Positions 18,137 to 25,669 of a stretch of DNA of 64,000 nt are shown piece after piece. The translations under genes and the position numbers were made by a program. The notes under the pieces are model-generated. The model ran no database searches, was not told where the DNA came from, and saw only the letters and a program-made list of their open reading frames with translations. Within the stretch, counting starts at the first letter, position 1; every line of letters starts with the position of its first letter. Source of the stretch: Sphingomonas sp. TREG-RG-20F-R18-01 (lineage in GTDB: Bacteria; Pseudomonadota; Alphaproteobacteria; Sphingomonadales; Sphingomonadaceae); assembly GCF_022662475.1 (NCBI RefSeq), contig NZ_JAKNQQ010000002.1, positions 310,001 to 374,000 on the forward strand, in the 5' to 3' direction.

Positions 18137-18880
18137 TCAGCTCGGCAGCCGCATCACAGATGCAGCGCTTTCGTCCATGTCCTTGGCCGACTTCATCATG
18201 TTGGCCGAAACTTCGTAGCTGCGCTGGTTCTCGATCATGTCGACCAGCGCCTGGGTCATGTTGACGTTCGATCCCTCGAGCGCGCCGCTCTCGACCTTGG
18301 CGTCCAGATCCTGCGGCAGCGTGCCGCCGCCCTTGACGTAGAGCAGGTTGTCGAGCCCCTTGACCGTCTTGGTGCCGGTCGGGTTGGCCAGCTTGAGCTG
18401 GTCGATCACCTGCGGGTTCTTGGCGTCGCCGCCCTGCGGGACGATCGACACGGTGCCGTCCGCCGAGATCGCGATGCTTTGCGCCGGCGGCACGGTGATC
18501 GGGCCGCCCGACCCCATCACCGGGAAGCCGTCGCCGGTCTGGAGCACGCCCGAGGGCGCGACCTGCAGATCGCCGCGCCGGGTGTAGGCCTCGCTCCCGT
18601 CGGGCGACTGGACCGCGAGCCAGCTGTCGCCGGTGATCGCGACGTCGAGCGAACGGCCGGTCTGCTGGATCGCGCCGGAGCTGCGGTCCGCGTCGAGCAC
18701 GTCGCCAGAGGTCGGCTCGCGCGATTCGAGCGGCGAGCCCTTGAGCGACAGCCGGTCGAACACGACGCGATCGGCGCGAAAGCCGGTCGTCGAGGCGTTC
18801 GCCATGTTGTTGGCGATCGCGGCCTGTGACGCGAGATGCGCCTTGAGCCCCGTCGCCGCCGTGTAGACCAGCTTGTCCAT
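18137..18880 (-). CDS. flgF: Proximal rod protein FlgF
   Basis: A 247-residue rod protein paralogous to FlgG. It starts MDKLVYTAATGLKAHLASQA with IANNMANASTTGFRAD, and ends with QALVDMIENQRSYEVSANMM. Shorter than FlgG and with the MDKLVY start typical of FlgF. Sits between flgE and flgG in the expected order. Confidence 0.95.
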   Translation of the reverse strand: MDKLVYTAATGLKAHLASQAAIANNMANASTTGFRADRVVFDRLSLKGSPLESREPTSGDVLDADRSSGAIQQTGRSLDVAITGDSWLAVQSPDGSEAYTRRGDLQVAPSGVLQTGDGFPVMGSGGPITVPPAQSIAISADGTVSIVPQGGDAKNPQVIDQLKLANPTGTKTVKGLDNLLYVKGGGTLPQDLDAKVESGALEGSNVNMTQALVDMIENQRSYEVSANMMKSAKDMDESAASVMRLPS

Positions 18881-18903
18881 GCTGCGCTCCGGTTCTGCCT
18901 AGA

Positions 18904-20151
18904 TCAGTTGCGGATGTTGAAGATGGTCTGCGAAATCTGGCCGTTGATATCGAGCGCCTTGGCATTCGCCTGGAAGTTGCGCTGCGCGGCGATCAGATCG
19001 ACCAGTTCCTCGGTGATATCGACGTTCGAGCCCTCGAGCGTGCCCGCGCTGAGCGACCCGAAGCCGTTCTCGTTCGCCGAGCCGAGCGCGGCCGACCCCG
19101 AAATGCCGGTCGCCGACCAATAGCTGTTGCCGGTCTGGCGCAAGCCCGTCGGGTTGGCGAAGTTGGCGAGCGCGACCTTGCCGAGTGCGACCGTGTCGCC
19201 GTTCGAATAATTGGCCGAGACGATCCCCTGCTTGTCGACCGACACGCCGGCGAGCTCGCCGACCGAGGCACCGTCCGCCGTCTTGGCGTTGACCGAGAAG
19301 GGGCTCGACTGTTGCGTCGATCCCGTCAGGTCGAGCTTGATCGTCTGCGCGACGCCGCCGGTGGTCGGATTGAACGAGTCATAGGTCACCGACGACGGGG
19401 TCGAGGACAGGTTGCCGGACGCATCGAACGTCACCGGCGTTCCCGCATTCGATCCGCCGACCTTGAGTTCCTGGTCGCCGACATAGCTGTGGACGGACCA
19501 TGAATCGGCACCGGTATGGACATAATAGCTGGTGAGCGTGCTCGCCTTGCCCGCCGAATCGTAGATCGTCGTCGCGGTCGAGCTGTTGTAGCTGGATGCG
19601 TTGGTGGGCGAGAAGGGCGCGGACGGGGTCGACGCCGCGGCGTACAGGTTGATCTTCAGCGCGACGTTGGCGGTGGCCGCGGGCGTGCCGTTGGTCTCGG
19701 GCAGGTTGAGCGCGATCAGGCCGTCGGTGCCGCTGGCGGTGGTGTTGCCCTTCGCGTCGACCGGATAGCCGAGCAGCGCCGACCCTTGCGCGTCGACGAT
19801 GTTGTGCGTCGCCGGATCGACCTGGAACGCGCCGTTGCGGGTGTAGGCGGTCGCGGTGTTCACGCCGCTGGTCTTGACCGCGAAGAAGCCGTCACCGGTG
19901 ATCGCGAGGTCGAGCGACGAGCCGGTCGTCTTGAGGTTGCCCTCCCCGAACTGCTGGCGGTTCGACTTCACCACCGCGCCCGAGCCGACCAGCTTGGTCG
20001 GATCGGTCGCGATGCTCGAGGCGATGACGTCGGCGAAATCGGTGCGGCTCTTCTTGAAGCCGTTGGTCGAGACGTTGGCGAGGTTGTGCGAGACGGTCGA
20101 GAGTTCGGTCTGCGCGGCCTGCAGGCCGCTGAGCGAGGTATAGAAGGACAT
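18904..20151 (-). CDS. flgE: Flagellar hook protein FlgE
   Basis: A 415-residue hook subunit. N-terminal SFYTSLSGLQAAQTELSTVS followed by HNLANVSTNGFKKSRTDF, and C-terminal ITEELVDLIAAQRNFQANAK with ALDINGQISQTIFNIRN, are the hook-protein signatures; the variable middle (about 150-320) is rich in Ser/Thr/Gly and would form the exposed hook domains. Transcribed from the flgB promoter together with the rest of the rod/hook genes. Confidence 0.97.
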   Translation of the reverse strand: MSFYTSLSGLQAAQTELSTVSHNLANVSTNGFKKSRTDFADVIASSIATDPTKLVGSGAVVKSNRQQFGEGNLKTTGSSLDLAITGDGFFAVKTSGVNTATAYTRNGAFQVDPATHNIVDAQGSALLGYPVDAKGNTTASGTDGLIALNLPETNGTPAATANVALKINLYAAASTPSAPFSPTNASSYNSSTATTIYDSAGKASTLTSYYVHTGADSWSVHSYVGDQELKVGGSNAGTPVTFDASGNLSSTPSSVTYDSFNPTTGGVAQTIKLDLTGSTQQSSPFSVNAKTADGASVGELAGVSVDKQGIVSANYSNGDTVALGKVALANFANPTGLRQTGNSYWSATGISGSAALGSANENGFGSLSAGTLEGSNVDITEELVDLIAAQRNFQANAKALDINGQISQTIFNIRN

Positions 20152-20188
20152 CGGGTTGCTCCTGTGAATCGATTAGACGGGAAGGGGA

Positions 20189-20875
20189 TCAGCCGACCTG
20201 GCGGACGGCGCTGGCGGCGACTTGCCCGATGCCGGGCAGGGTGAGCATCGGCTCGCCCGACGCGGGCAGCGAAACCGCGGCGACCGGCGCCCAGACGAGA
20301 TTGCGCGACGTGACGCTGGCCCCGCCGTTCGCCGCATTGACCGAGACGGTGAACGGGCCGGTTCCCGCCTCCGCGCCGTCCGCGGTCTTGCCGTCCCAGT
20401 CGTAGGTCGCGGTGCCGGCCTTCTGCGCGCCGAGCGACAGCGTGTTGAGCGTCTGCCCGTTGGCGTCCTTGATCGACACGGTGACGTCGGTCGCATCCTT
20501 GTCGAGCTCGACCGCGCCGGCGAGGCCGCCCGCCGAACGGCCGTAGGCGGTCGACCCTTCGGTCAGCACGGTCTTGCCGACATAGGCGAGCGCGTCGCTG
20601 GGCGTCGTCGCGCCGAGCTTGTCCTGGATCGCCTTCAGGGTGGTGCCCATGTCGGCGATCCCCGACGTGCTCGAGATCTGCGCGAGCTGCGCGACCATCT
20701 GCGTGTTGTCGACCGGCGAGAACGGGTCCTGGTTGTTGAGCTGCGCGGTCATCAGCTTGAGGAAATCGCCGGTGCCGAGCGACGAGGAGGACGACGTCTT
20801 GGCGGCATTCGCCGCGGCGGTGCTGCTGGCATTGATGCCGAGGCTGGTGAGCGTGGAGTCGAAAGTGGAGGCCAT
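20189..20875 (-). CDS. flgD: Hook assembly scaffold (cap) protein FlgD
   Basis: A 228-residue hook cap. The conserved N-domain motif LGTGDFLKLMTAQLNNQDP is at about 34-52, followed by the FlgD tandem Ig-like region (VSIKDANGQTLNTLSLGAQK and TYDWDGKTADG). Required for hook polymerisation and absent from the mature organelle. Located between flgC and flgE as in most flagellar operons. Confidence 0.95.
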   Translation of the reverse strand: MASTFDSTLTSLGINASSTAAANAAKTSSSSSLGTGDFLKLMTAQLNNQDPFSPVDNTQMVAQLAQISSTSGIADMGTTLKAIQDKLGATTPSDALAYVGKTVLTEGSTAYGRSAGGLAGAVELDKDATDVTVSIKDANGQTLNTLSLGAQKAGTATYDWDGKTADGAEAGTGPFTVSVNAANGGASVTSRNLVWAPVAAVSLPASGEPMLTLPGIGQVAASAVRQVG

Positions 20876-20877
20876 GA

Positions 20878-21288
20878 TCAGCGTCCCAGTTTGAGGGTAT
20901 CGAGGATGAGCGACTTCGCGGTCTGCATGACCTCGACGTTGTTCTGGTAGCTCCGCGAGGTCTCCATCATGTCGACCAGCTCGCGGGTTTCATCGACGCC
21001 CGACTGCCAGATGTTGCCATCCTTGTCGGCGAGCGGATGCGACGGATCGTAGACCTTGGTCGGGCCTTCGCCCGCGGTGACGATGCTCTCGACGTTGACC
21101 GTCGCGAGACCGGAGGCCTTGTCATATTGCGTGCGGAAGACCGGCTTGATCGTCTTGTAGGCGGTCTCCGCGCTGCTCGTGACCGCGCCCGCATTGGCAA
21201 GGTTCGACGCGGTGGTGTTCATCCGCACGAGCTGCGCGGACATCGCGCGCCCGGCGACCTGAAAGATGGAAAGCGGTTGTTCGGCCAT
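20878..21288 (-). CDS. flgC: Proximal rod protein FlgC
   Basis: A 136-residue rod protein with the N-terminal motif FQVAGRAMSAQLVRMNTTAS NLANA and the C-terminal VDETRELVDMMETSRSYQNN VEVMQTAK. Three bases separate it from the flgB stop. Length and both motifs are standard. Confidence 0.95.
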   Translation of the reverse strand: MAEQPLSIFQVAGRAMSAQLVRMNTTASNLANAGAVTSSAETAYKTIKPVFRTQYDKASGLATVNVESIVTAGEGPTKVYDPSHPLADKDGNIWQSGVDETRELVDMMETSRSYQNNVEVMQTAKSLILDTLKLGR

Positions 21289-21291
21289 CTG

Positions 21292-21648
21292 TTATTCGCC
21301 CTTCAGAGCACGGGTGATCTGGCCGATCCGCCCGTTGAGGAAGGAGAGCGTCGTCTGGTAGGCGACGGCATTCTCGGCGAAGGCGGTCTGCTCGGTCGAC
21401 AGTTCGACCGTGTTGCCGTCCAGCGAGGGCTGCGACGCGGTACGGTAGCGCATGGCGCCGGCGATGCTGGCGCTGCCGCCGGTGTCGACCGCATTCTCGG
21501 CGGTCGCCAGCGCGGTATTGAAATCAATGTCCTGCGCCTTGAACCCGGGAGTCGAAGCGTTCGCGATATTGGACGCAAGGACACCCATGCGCTGCGAGCG
21601 CACCTCGAGTGCCGCCCCATGTACCCCGAACAGTCCTTCGCTGGGCAT
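21292..21648 (-). CDS. flgB: Proximal rod protein FlgB
   Basis: A 118-residue rod protein starting MPSEGLFGVHGAALEVRSQR, with SNIANASTPGFKAQDIDF, the FlgB form of the rod N-domain. The start at 21648 is preferred over an in-frame ATG at 21666 because GGAGA lies 6 bases upstream and because the predicted sigma-54 transcription start near 21675 would leave almost no leader for the earlier codon. First gene of the flgB-to-flgL operon. Confidence 0.92.
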   Translation of the reverse strand: MPSEGLFGVHGAALEVRSQRMGVLASNIANASTPGFKAQDIDFNTALATAENAVDTGGSASIAGAMRYRTASQPSLDGNTVELSTEQTAFAENAVAYQTTLSFLNGRIGQITRALKGE

Positions 21649-21685
21649 CGCCCGTCTCCAGCGCATGATTGCGCAGCCAGGTCTC

Positions 21686-21701
21686 AGCAAGGGGCGTGCC
21701 A
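21686..21701 (-). promoter_or_regulatory. Sigma-54 (RpoN) promoter of the flgB operon
   Basis: On the minus strand the sequence reads TGGCACGCCCCTTGCT, a perfect match to the -24/-12 consensus TGGCACG-N4-TTGCW. The -12 GC is at 21688/21687, placing transcription start near 21675 and giving a leader of about 27 nt with a GGAGA ribosome site before flgB. It implies that an RpoN-dependent enhancer-binding protein (FlbD/FleQ/FleR class, not in this window) turns on the rod-hook operon. Confidence 0.92.
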
Positions 21702-21830
21702 AATGCGCATGGGAGCCGGGCGGCAAGCGAAGCACTGGCAAAGCGGCAATGGCTTGCCGGATGGCGGCAAGCCGGTTGCCGCCCCCTGCCGTCGCGTCGG
21801 CAAAAGCGAGGCCTCTGCGAAACCATCCGT

Positions 21831-21918
21831 GTTCTCCCGCGAAAGCGGGAGCCCAGGAGTCGCGAGAGCTGTTAGCTGTTGTTTTGCTTGGCTCAGGATT
21901 CCCGCCTTCGCGGGAAAC
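21831..21918. repeat. Family E palindromic repeat (CTCCCGCGAAAGCGGGAG type)
   Basis: Left part contains the short palindrome CTCCCGCGAAAGCGGGAG followed by CCCAGGAG; right part is GGCTCAGGATTCCCGCC followed by TTCGCGGGAA. The two halves are partly complementary to each other. Located in the flgB/motA-like intergenic region (21649-22035), which otherwise contains the two promoter-like sites listed. A related element lies before ccmF (51788) and a half copy at 45396. Confidence 0.75.
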
Positions 21919-22007
21919 AGCAAACGGGGGGGCGGGAACCGACTTCGGCAAAAGTCTCGCAGAAGCCGGAGTGGCGGGTTGGACCAAACCATAAGCCGTC
22001 ACCAGTT

Positions 22008-22023
22008 TGGCCCACGGCTTGCA
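22008..22023 (+). promoter_or_regulatory. Candidate sigma-54 promoter for the second stator pair
   Basis: TGGCCCACGGCTTGCA keeps the essential GG and GC dinucleotides at the correct spacing and a perfect -12 TTGCA, but the -24 element reads TGGCCCA instead of TGGCACG. It points toward the MotA-like gene. The predicted start near 22034 is only 2 bases before the ATG at 22036 (8 before the ATG at 22042), which would give a leaderless or near-leaderless message; that weakens the call. Confidence 0.4.
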
Positions 22024-22035
22024 GTGCTTCCTGCG

Positions 22036-22695
22036 ATGTCCATGACCCTTTCCCCGTTCCTCGACCCCATCGCCTTCGCCATCGTCGTCGGCGGTACGGT
22101 GACCGCTGCGGCGCTGCGGACCTCCGCGGGGGACATCGGCCGGGGGATGGCGGCGCTTCGCACGCTGGCTGCGCCGCGCTTTGCGGCGGATCCGCTGGTC
22201 GAGCAGATCGCCGCGTTCGGGCGGATCGCCAAGCGACACGGCGTGCTCGCGCTCGACCGCTCGGTGATCGCCGACCCCGACATCGCCGCCGCGGTCGCCG
22301 CGATCGTCGATGGGGCCGCGCCCGAGGACATCGCGGAATTGCTCCGCCAGCGCCGCCGCGCGCGCGCCGAACGTGCCGCCGCCGTCGCGGAGCTGTGGTC
22401 CGGTGCCGCCGAGACCGCCCCTGCGATGGGGATGGTCGGCACGCTGATCGGGCTGGTCGGGATGTTCGTCAAAATGCAGGATCCGCATGCGATCGGCGCG
22501 TCGATGGCAGTGGCGTTGCTCGCCACCTTATATGGCGCGTTGCTCGCCAATCTGGTGCTGGCACCGATCGCCGCCCGGCTGCGCCGGATCGCGCGCGACG
22601 AGGCGGTCGAGCGGTTGCGGCTCGAACCCCCGCTGATCGCGCTGGCAACCCGCGAACAGCCGCGCCGACCGCTCGCCGTGGCGAAATCGGCATGA
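22036..22695 (+). CDS. MotA/TolQ/ExbB-type proton channel protein (short MotA-like)
   Basis: A 219-residue membrane protein. A first helix (DPIAFAIVVGGTVTAAAL, about 10-27) corresponds to MotA helix 2, and the C-terminal pair (ETAPAMGMVGTLIGLVGMFV and SMAVALLATLYGALLANLVL) matches the conserved MotA/ExbB channel helices, so MotA helix 1 is missing. It is coupled by an ATGA overlap to a MotB-like gene. ATG at 22042 is an alternative start. The pair likely forms an accessory stator or another proton-driven complex of the flagellum; exact role is inference. Confidence 0.8.
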   Translation: MSMTLSPFLDPIAFAIVVGGTVTAAALRTSAGDIGRGMAALRTLAAPRFAADPLVEQIAAFGRIAKRHGVLALDRSVIADPDIAAAVAAIVDGAAPEDIAELLRQRRRARAERAAAVAELWSGAAETAPAMGMVGTLIGLVGMFVKMQDPHAIGASMAVALLATLYGALLANLVLAPIAARLRRIARDEAVERLRLEPPLIALATREQPRRPLAVAKSA

Positions 22696-23270
22696 TCGCG
22701 CGCGACGACGACCTTCCTGAAATCGCCCCCGCGCGCCCAGCGTGGCTGATGACGCTCGCCGATCTGGCATTGCTGCTCGTCGCGTTCTTCGTCTTCATGC
22801 AGGCCAATCAGCTCGACGGAGGCACGCTGGCCCGCGGGATCCGCGCCGGTTTCGGGGGCGCGGATACCGGTGCCGACGTTCCGCCGGCGCCGATGCCGGT
22901 CGCGGCCAGCGCGCTGGACGGCTTTGCCCCCGGGTCGGCGGAGGTGCCGGCCCCGGTCGCGCCGCTGGTCGGCTGGGCGACCGAGGCGCTGCGCGATCCG
23001 CGCGCCACCCTTGCGGTGACCGGGATGGTCGACGGCACCACCACCGACGTCGACGCGGCGACGCAGAGTCCGGCGCTGCTGGCCGCCGACCGCGCGCGGA
23101 GCGTTGCCAGCGTCCTGATCGCCCATGGAATCGACCCCCGCCGCATTGCCCTTACCGCTGCCGGTCATCCCGGTCGCCGCAGCGTCAGCGTGACGACGGG
23201 GTTTGCCGGCAACCGGCAATCCGTTGCCGCGCCGGTTTCCGCTCCTCCTGCCGCCCATACAAGGACCTGA
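22692..23270 (+). CDS. Short MotB/OmpA-like stator partner
   Basis: A 192-residue protein with one N-terminal helix, LMTLADLALLLVAFFVFMQ, that keeps the MotB-type aspartate (AD in the helix, about residue 24). The C-terminal part has an abbreviated OmpA-like region: VTGMVDGTTTDVDA and LLAADRARSVASVLIAHGID followed by PRRIALTAAGHPG. It is much shorter than MotB at 10579 (301 residues). Overlaps the MotA-like gene by 4 bp; flgA follows after 6 bp. Confidence 0.8.
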   Translation: MIARDDDLPEIAPARPAWLMTLADLALLLVAFFVFMQANQLDGGTLARGIRAGFGGADTGADVPPAPMPVAASALDGFAPGSAEVPAPVAPLVGWATEALRDPRATLAVTGMVDGTTTDVDAATQSPALLAADRARSVASVLIAHGIDPRRIALTAAGHPGRRSVSVTTGFAGNRQSVAAPVSAPPAAHTRT

Positions 23271-23276
23271 TCCATC

Positions 23277-23831
23277 ATGCGCCGTTTGCCGCTGCTGTTC
23301 CTCGGCCTCGTCGCCATCCCTGCCTTTGCCGCCCCCGCCTTCGCTGCGCCGTTCCAGGATACCGGCGCGATCGATCGCGCGGTTGCCGCCTTCACCGGCC
23401 ATGGTGTCGGGAATGAAGGCGGCGCGCGCACGCCCGTGGATGCGCGGCTGAAGCTTGCCGCCTGTCCGATGGTGTCGATGGCGTGGCGCACCGATACGCA
23501 TGATGCGGTGGTCGTGACCTGCACCGGTCCCGAATGGCGGTTGTTCGTTGCGGTGAAACTTCCCGCCGTCCTGCCAAAGGGCGCAAGCCCCCTGGTCATC
23601 ACCCCGAGCGCGCAGCCCGCCGCGATCAAGGCGGTCTATGTCATCAAGCGCGGCGATCCGGTGACGATCAGTGCGGGGTCGCCCGGCTTCTCGATCACGC
23701 GCGAGGGCGTCGCGGTCGGCGATGCGGTCGTGGGCGGGCGGTTCATGGTCAAGGTCGACGACCAGAAGAACCCGGTCCAGGCGGTCGCGATCGCCGCGGG
23801 CAGCGCGACCCTGCCGGGTTGGACAGAATGA
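23277..23831 (+). CDS. flgA: Flagellar P-ring assembly chaperone FlgA
   Basis: A 184-residue periplasmic protein with a Sec signal peptide (LPLLFLGLVAIPAFAAPAFA). The C-terminal SAF-type domain shows VYVIKRGDPVTISAGSPGFS followed by EGVAVGDAVVGGRFMVK, the FlgA landmark. It assists FlgI assembly. Lies divergent from flgB-flgI, next to the shortened stator pair. Confidence 0.9.
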   Translation: MRRLPLLFLGLVAIPAFAAPAFAAPFQDTGAIDRAVAAFTGHGVGNEGGARTPVDARLKLAACPMVSMAWRTDTHDAVVVTCTGPEWRLFVAVKLPAVLPKGASPLVITPSAQPAAIKAVYVIKRGDPVTISAGSPGFSITREGVAVGDAVVGGRFMVKVDDQKNPVQAVAIAAGSATLPGWTE

Positions 23832-23833
23832 TT

Positions 23834-23859
23834 TAAGCTTTGCCGCAACCGGTCGTTAT
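23834..23859 (+). promoter_or_regulatory. Weak candidate sigma-28 (FliA) promoter before flgM
   Basis: TAAGCTTT, a 10-base spacer and GTCGTTAT partly match the FliA consensus TAAAGTTT-N11-GCCGATAA (6 of 8 and about 5 of 8). It is located between flgA and flgM, where FliA-dependent expression of flgM is common in other bacteria. The spacing is one short, so this is only a possibility. Confidence 0.25.
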
Positions 23860-23891
23860 ACCCTTCGTCATCTCTTCCCAAAGGTGCTGAT

Positions 23892-24179
23892 GTGGTGGAC
23901 GCGATCGGACCCAAGACTGTTTCAACGCCGGATCGGCTGGTCGTATCGACCACGCCGGTGACGACGGTCGCCAGCGTGGCAAAGCAACCCGCCGAGGTCG
24001 CGCGGCAGCCGCTCGAACTGTCGGCGATTGCCTCGGAGGTCGGCAAGGGCGTGCCGGTCGACAGTCAGCATGTCGAGGATGTCCGCCGTGCGGTGCGCAA
24101 CGGGACCTATCCGATCACCCCCGACACGATCGCGGATCGCATGCTTGCGTTGAAGCTCAACTGGAGCCCCAAGAAATGA
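23892..24179 (+). CDS. flgM: Anti-sigma-28 factor FlgM
   Basis: A 95-residue protein; GTG start preceded by AAGG. FlgM holds FliA inactive until the hook is finished, then is exported. The C-terminal half carries the FlgM pattern VPVDSQHVEDVRRAVRNGTY then PITPDTIADRMLALKL. The N-terminal half is low-complexity and disordered-looking, as expected. The target sigma factor FliA is encoded at 27748. Overlaps the next gene by 4 bp. Confidence 0.88.
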   Translation: MVDAIGPKTVSTPDRLVVSTTPVTTVASVAKQPAEVARQPLELSAIASEVGKGVPVDSQHVEDVRRAVRNGTYPITPDTIADRMLALKLNWSPKK

Positions 24180-24529
24180 CGCCCCCCGCAACGCGCCGAG
24201 ACGCGCTGATCGCCGTGATCGAAGCGCTTCATGCTGAGATCGCCGCGCTCAAGACCAACGACGTCGGTGCGCTGGAGCGCGCGACGACCGACAAGTTGAT
24301 GCGGATCGAAGCGGTTGCGGCATTCGGCGACACGCCGCCGGGCGCCGAGATGCGCGCGCTGGCCCAGGAAGCCCAGCGGCTGAACGACACCTGCCGGATC
24401 TACGTCAACCTGATGGCGGCAAATGTTCGCCGCCGCCTGCAAAATCTGACCGGTTCGGCCGGCATGGCAATGGGGGCGGCGCCGGGCGCGGTGTATCGCG
24501 CGGGGATGGGGCTGGCGGCGTTGGCCTGA
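24176..24529 (+). CDS. flgN: FlgN-like flagellar chaperone
   Basis: A 117-residue, mainly helical protein: LIAVIEALHAEIAALKTND and LAQEAQRLNDTCRIYVNLMA. FlgN escorts FlgK and FlgL to the export gate. Sequence similarity within this family is low, so the call rests on size, helical heptads and the flgA-flgM-flgN gene order. Followed by a family A repeat. Confidence 0.7.
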   Translation: MTPPATRRDALIAVIEALHAEIAALKTNDVGALERATTDKLMRIEAVAAFGDTPPGAEMRALAQEAQRLNDTCRIYVNLMAANVRRRLQNLTGSAGMAMGAAPGAVYRAGMGLAALA

Positions 24530-24561
24530 AGGGCGGCGGCGTCGCTACCTTTTCATAACCG

Positions 24562-24665
24562 CTTCCCCGGCGAAGGCCGGGGCCCAGTCGCGCAGGTTTT
24601 CATAACGAAGCGCTGACCTCCGCCACTTCTGCTCCTCAACTGGGCCCCGGCCTTCGCCGGGGAAG
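24562..24665. repeat. Family A palindromic repeat (CTTCCCCGGCGAAGGCC type)
   Basis: Left arm CTTCCCCGGCGAAGGCCG continuing GGGCCCAG, right arm CTGGGCCCCGGCCTTCG ending CCGGGGAAG, total 104 bp. The same family forms the arrays at 28513 and 42509 and sits inside ccmH at 54382. Here it lies between flgN and the sigma-54 promoter at 24699. Confidence 0.9.
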
Positions 24666-24698
24666 CAGACAGTTGAAGGAAGTGGCATCCCCGAAAAC

Positions 24699-24714
24699 TG
24701 GCACGTCTCTTGCT
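24699..24714 (+). promoter_or_regulatory. Sigma-54 (RpoN) promoter of the transglycosylase-flhA-fliA run
   Basis: TGGCACGTCTCTTGCT is a perfect -24/-12 match. The -12 GC is at 24712-24713, so transcription would begin near 24725, leaving a leader of about 35 nt before the ATG at 24760. It places the export gate FlhA and the sigma factor FliA under RpoN control together with the rod-hook operon. It also rules out translation from the open-frame TTG at 24673. Confidence 0.92.
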
Positions 24715-24759
24715 GATACCGGGCTGTCCGCCTCATCGCGGATCAACAGCCGGGGACCA

Positions 24760-25665
24760 ATGCCTTTCAATCCGCTTTCCATTCTGAACGGGGCCGTCGA
24801 TGCAACCGGCGCGGGCGGATCGATTCGCAGCGCGATCGCCAATGCCAGCCAGAAAACCGGCATCGACTTCAACTATCTGATGGGCCAGGCCAAGCTCGAG
24901 AGCGGGATGCGCAGCAACGCGCATTCGGGCACGTCGAGCGCGAGCGGCCTCTACCAGTTCGTCGACCAGAGCTGGCTGCGCGTGGTCAAGGCGCATGGCG
25001 CGGAGCACGGCCTCGGCTGGGCGGCGAACGCGATCTCGACCAGCGCGAGCGGCAAGGCGGTCGTCAACGATCCCGCGACGCGCCAGGCGATCCTGTCGCT
25101 CCGCAATGATCCGACCGCCGCGTCGCTGATGGCCGCCGAGCACGCCAGCGACAATAAGGGCGCGATCGAGGGCTCGCTCGGCCGCAGCGCCACCAGCACC
25201 GATCTCTATATGGCGCATTTCCTTGGCCTGGGCGGCGCGCGGCAGTTCCTCACCGCGATGCAGACCAATCCCGATCGCAGCGGTGCCGCGATGTTCCCCG
25301 CCGCCGCCAATGCCAATCGCAACGTCTTCTATGATTCGACCGGCGCGCCGCGCTCGCTCTCGCAAATCTACAACCGTTTCGCCGCCAAGCTCGACGCGGC
25401 GGGCGCGCCGCAGACGATCGGCGCAACCTCGGGCCTGTCCGCGACTCGGCTCGGCGAATGGGGCGCGGACGTCATTCCCGGCAATGGCGAGGAATCGACC
25501 TCCAACGCCGCGGTCTGGGCGCAGAACACGCTCGCGCAGCTGAGCGGCACCAGCAGTCTTGGGGGCAGCCTCGCGGGCACCCGCACCGAAACCGCGAGCC
25601 TGCTCCGCCCGACCCCGACTACCGCGCGGCTCGCGTACATGATGCTCGCGACGATGGGAGCCTGA
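24760..25665 (+). CDS. Flagellum-associated lytic transglycosylase (SLT family)
   Basis: A 301-residue protein whose N-terminal 150 residues form an SLT domain: FNYLMGQAKLESGMRSNAHS with the catalytic glutamate in AKLESG (about residue 49), then SSASGLYQFVDQSWL and a later YMAHFLGLGGARQFL. It would open peptidoglycan for the rod, supplying the function that FlgJ (15192) lacks. No obvious signal peptide, so export by the flagellar system is plausible. Transcribed from the sigma-54 promoter at 24699; flhA follows after 4 bp. Confidence 0.85.
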   Translation: MPFNPLSILNGAVDATGAGGSIRSAIANASQKTGIDFNYLMGQAKLESGMRSNAHSGTSSASGLYQFVDQSWLRVVKAHGAEHGLGWAANAISTSASGKAVVNDPATRQAILSLRNDPTAASLMAAEHASDNKGAIEGSLGRSATSTDLYMAHFLGLGGARQFLTAMQTNPDRSGAAMFPAAANANRNVFYDSTGAPRSLSQIYNRFAAKLDAAGAPQTIGATSGLSATRLGEWGADVIPGNGEESTSNAAVWAQNTLAQLSGTSSLGGSLAGTRTETASLLRPTPTTARLAYMMLATMGA

Positions 25666-25669
25666 TCCA

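Noticed and set aside
21037..22035. Upstream extension of the MotA-like frame across flgC/flgB
   Set aside because: It is antisense to flgB and flgC and includes the repeat; family similarity begins only at 22036.
24673..24759. 29-codon N-terminal extension of the transglycosylase from TTG 24673
   Set aside because: The sigma-54 promoter at 24699-24714 lies inside it, so that segment would not be transcribed from this promoter.
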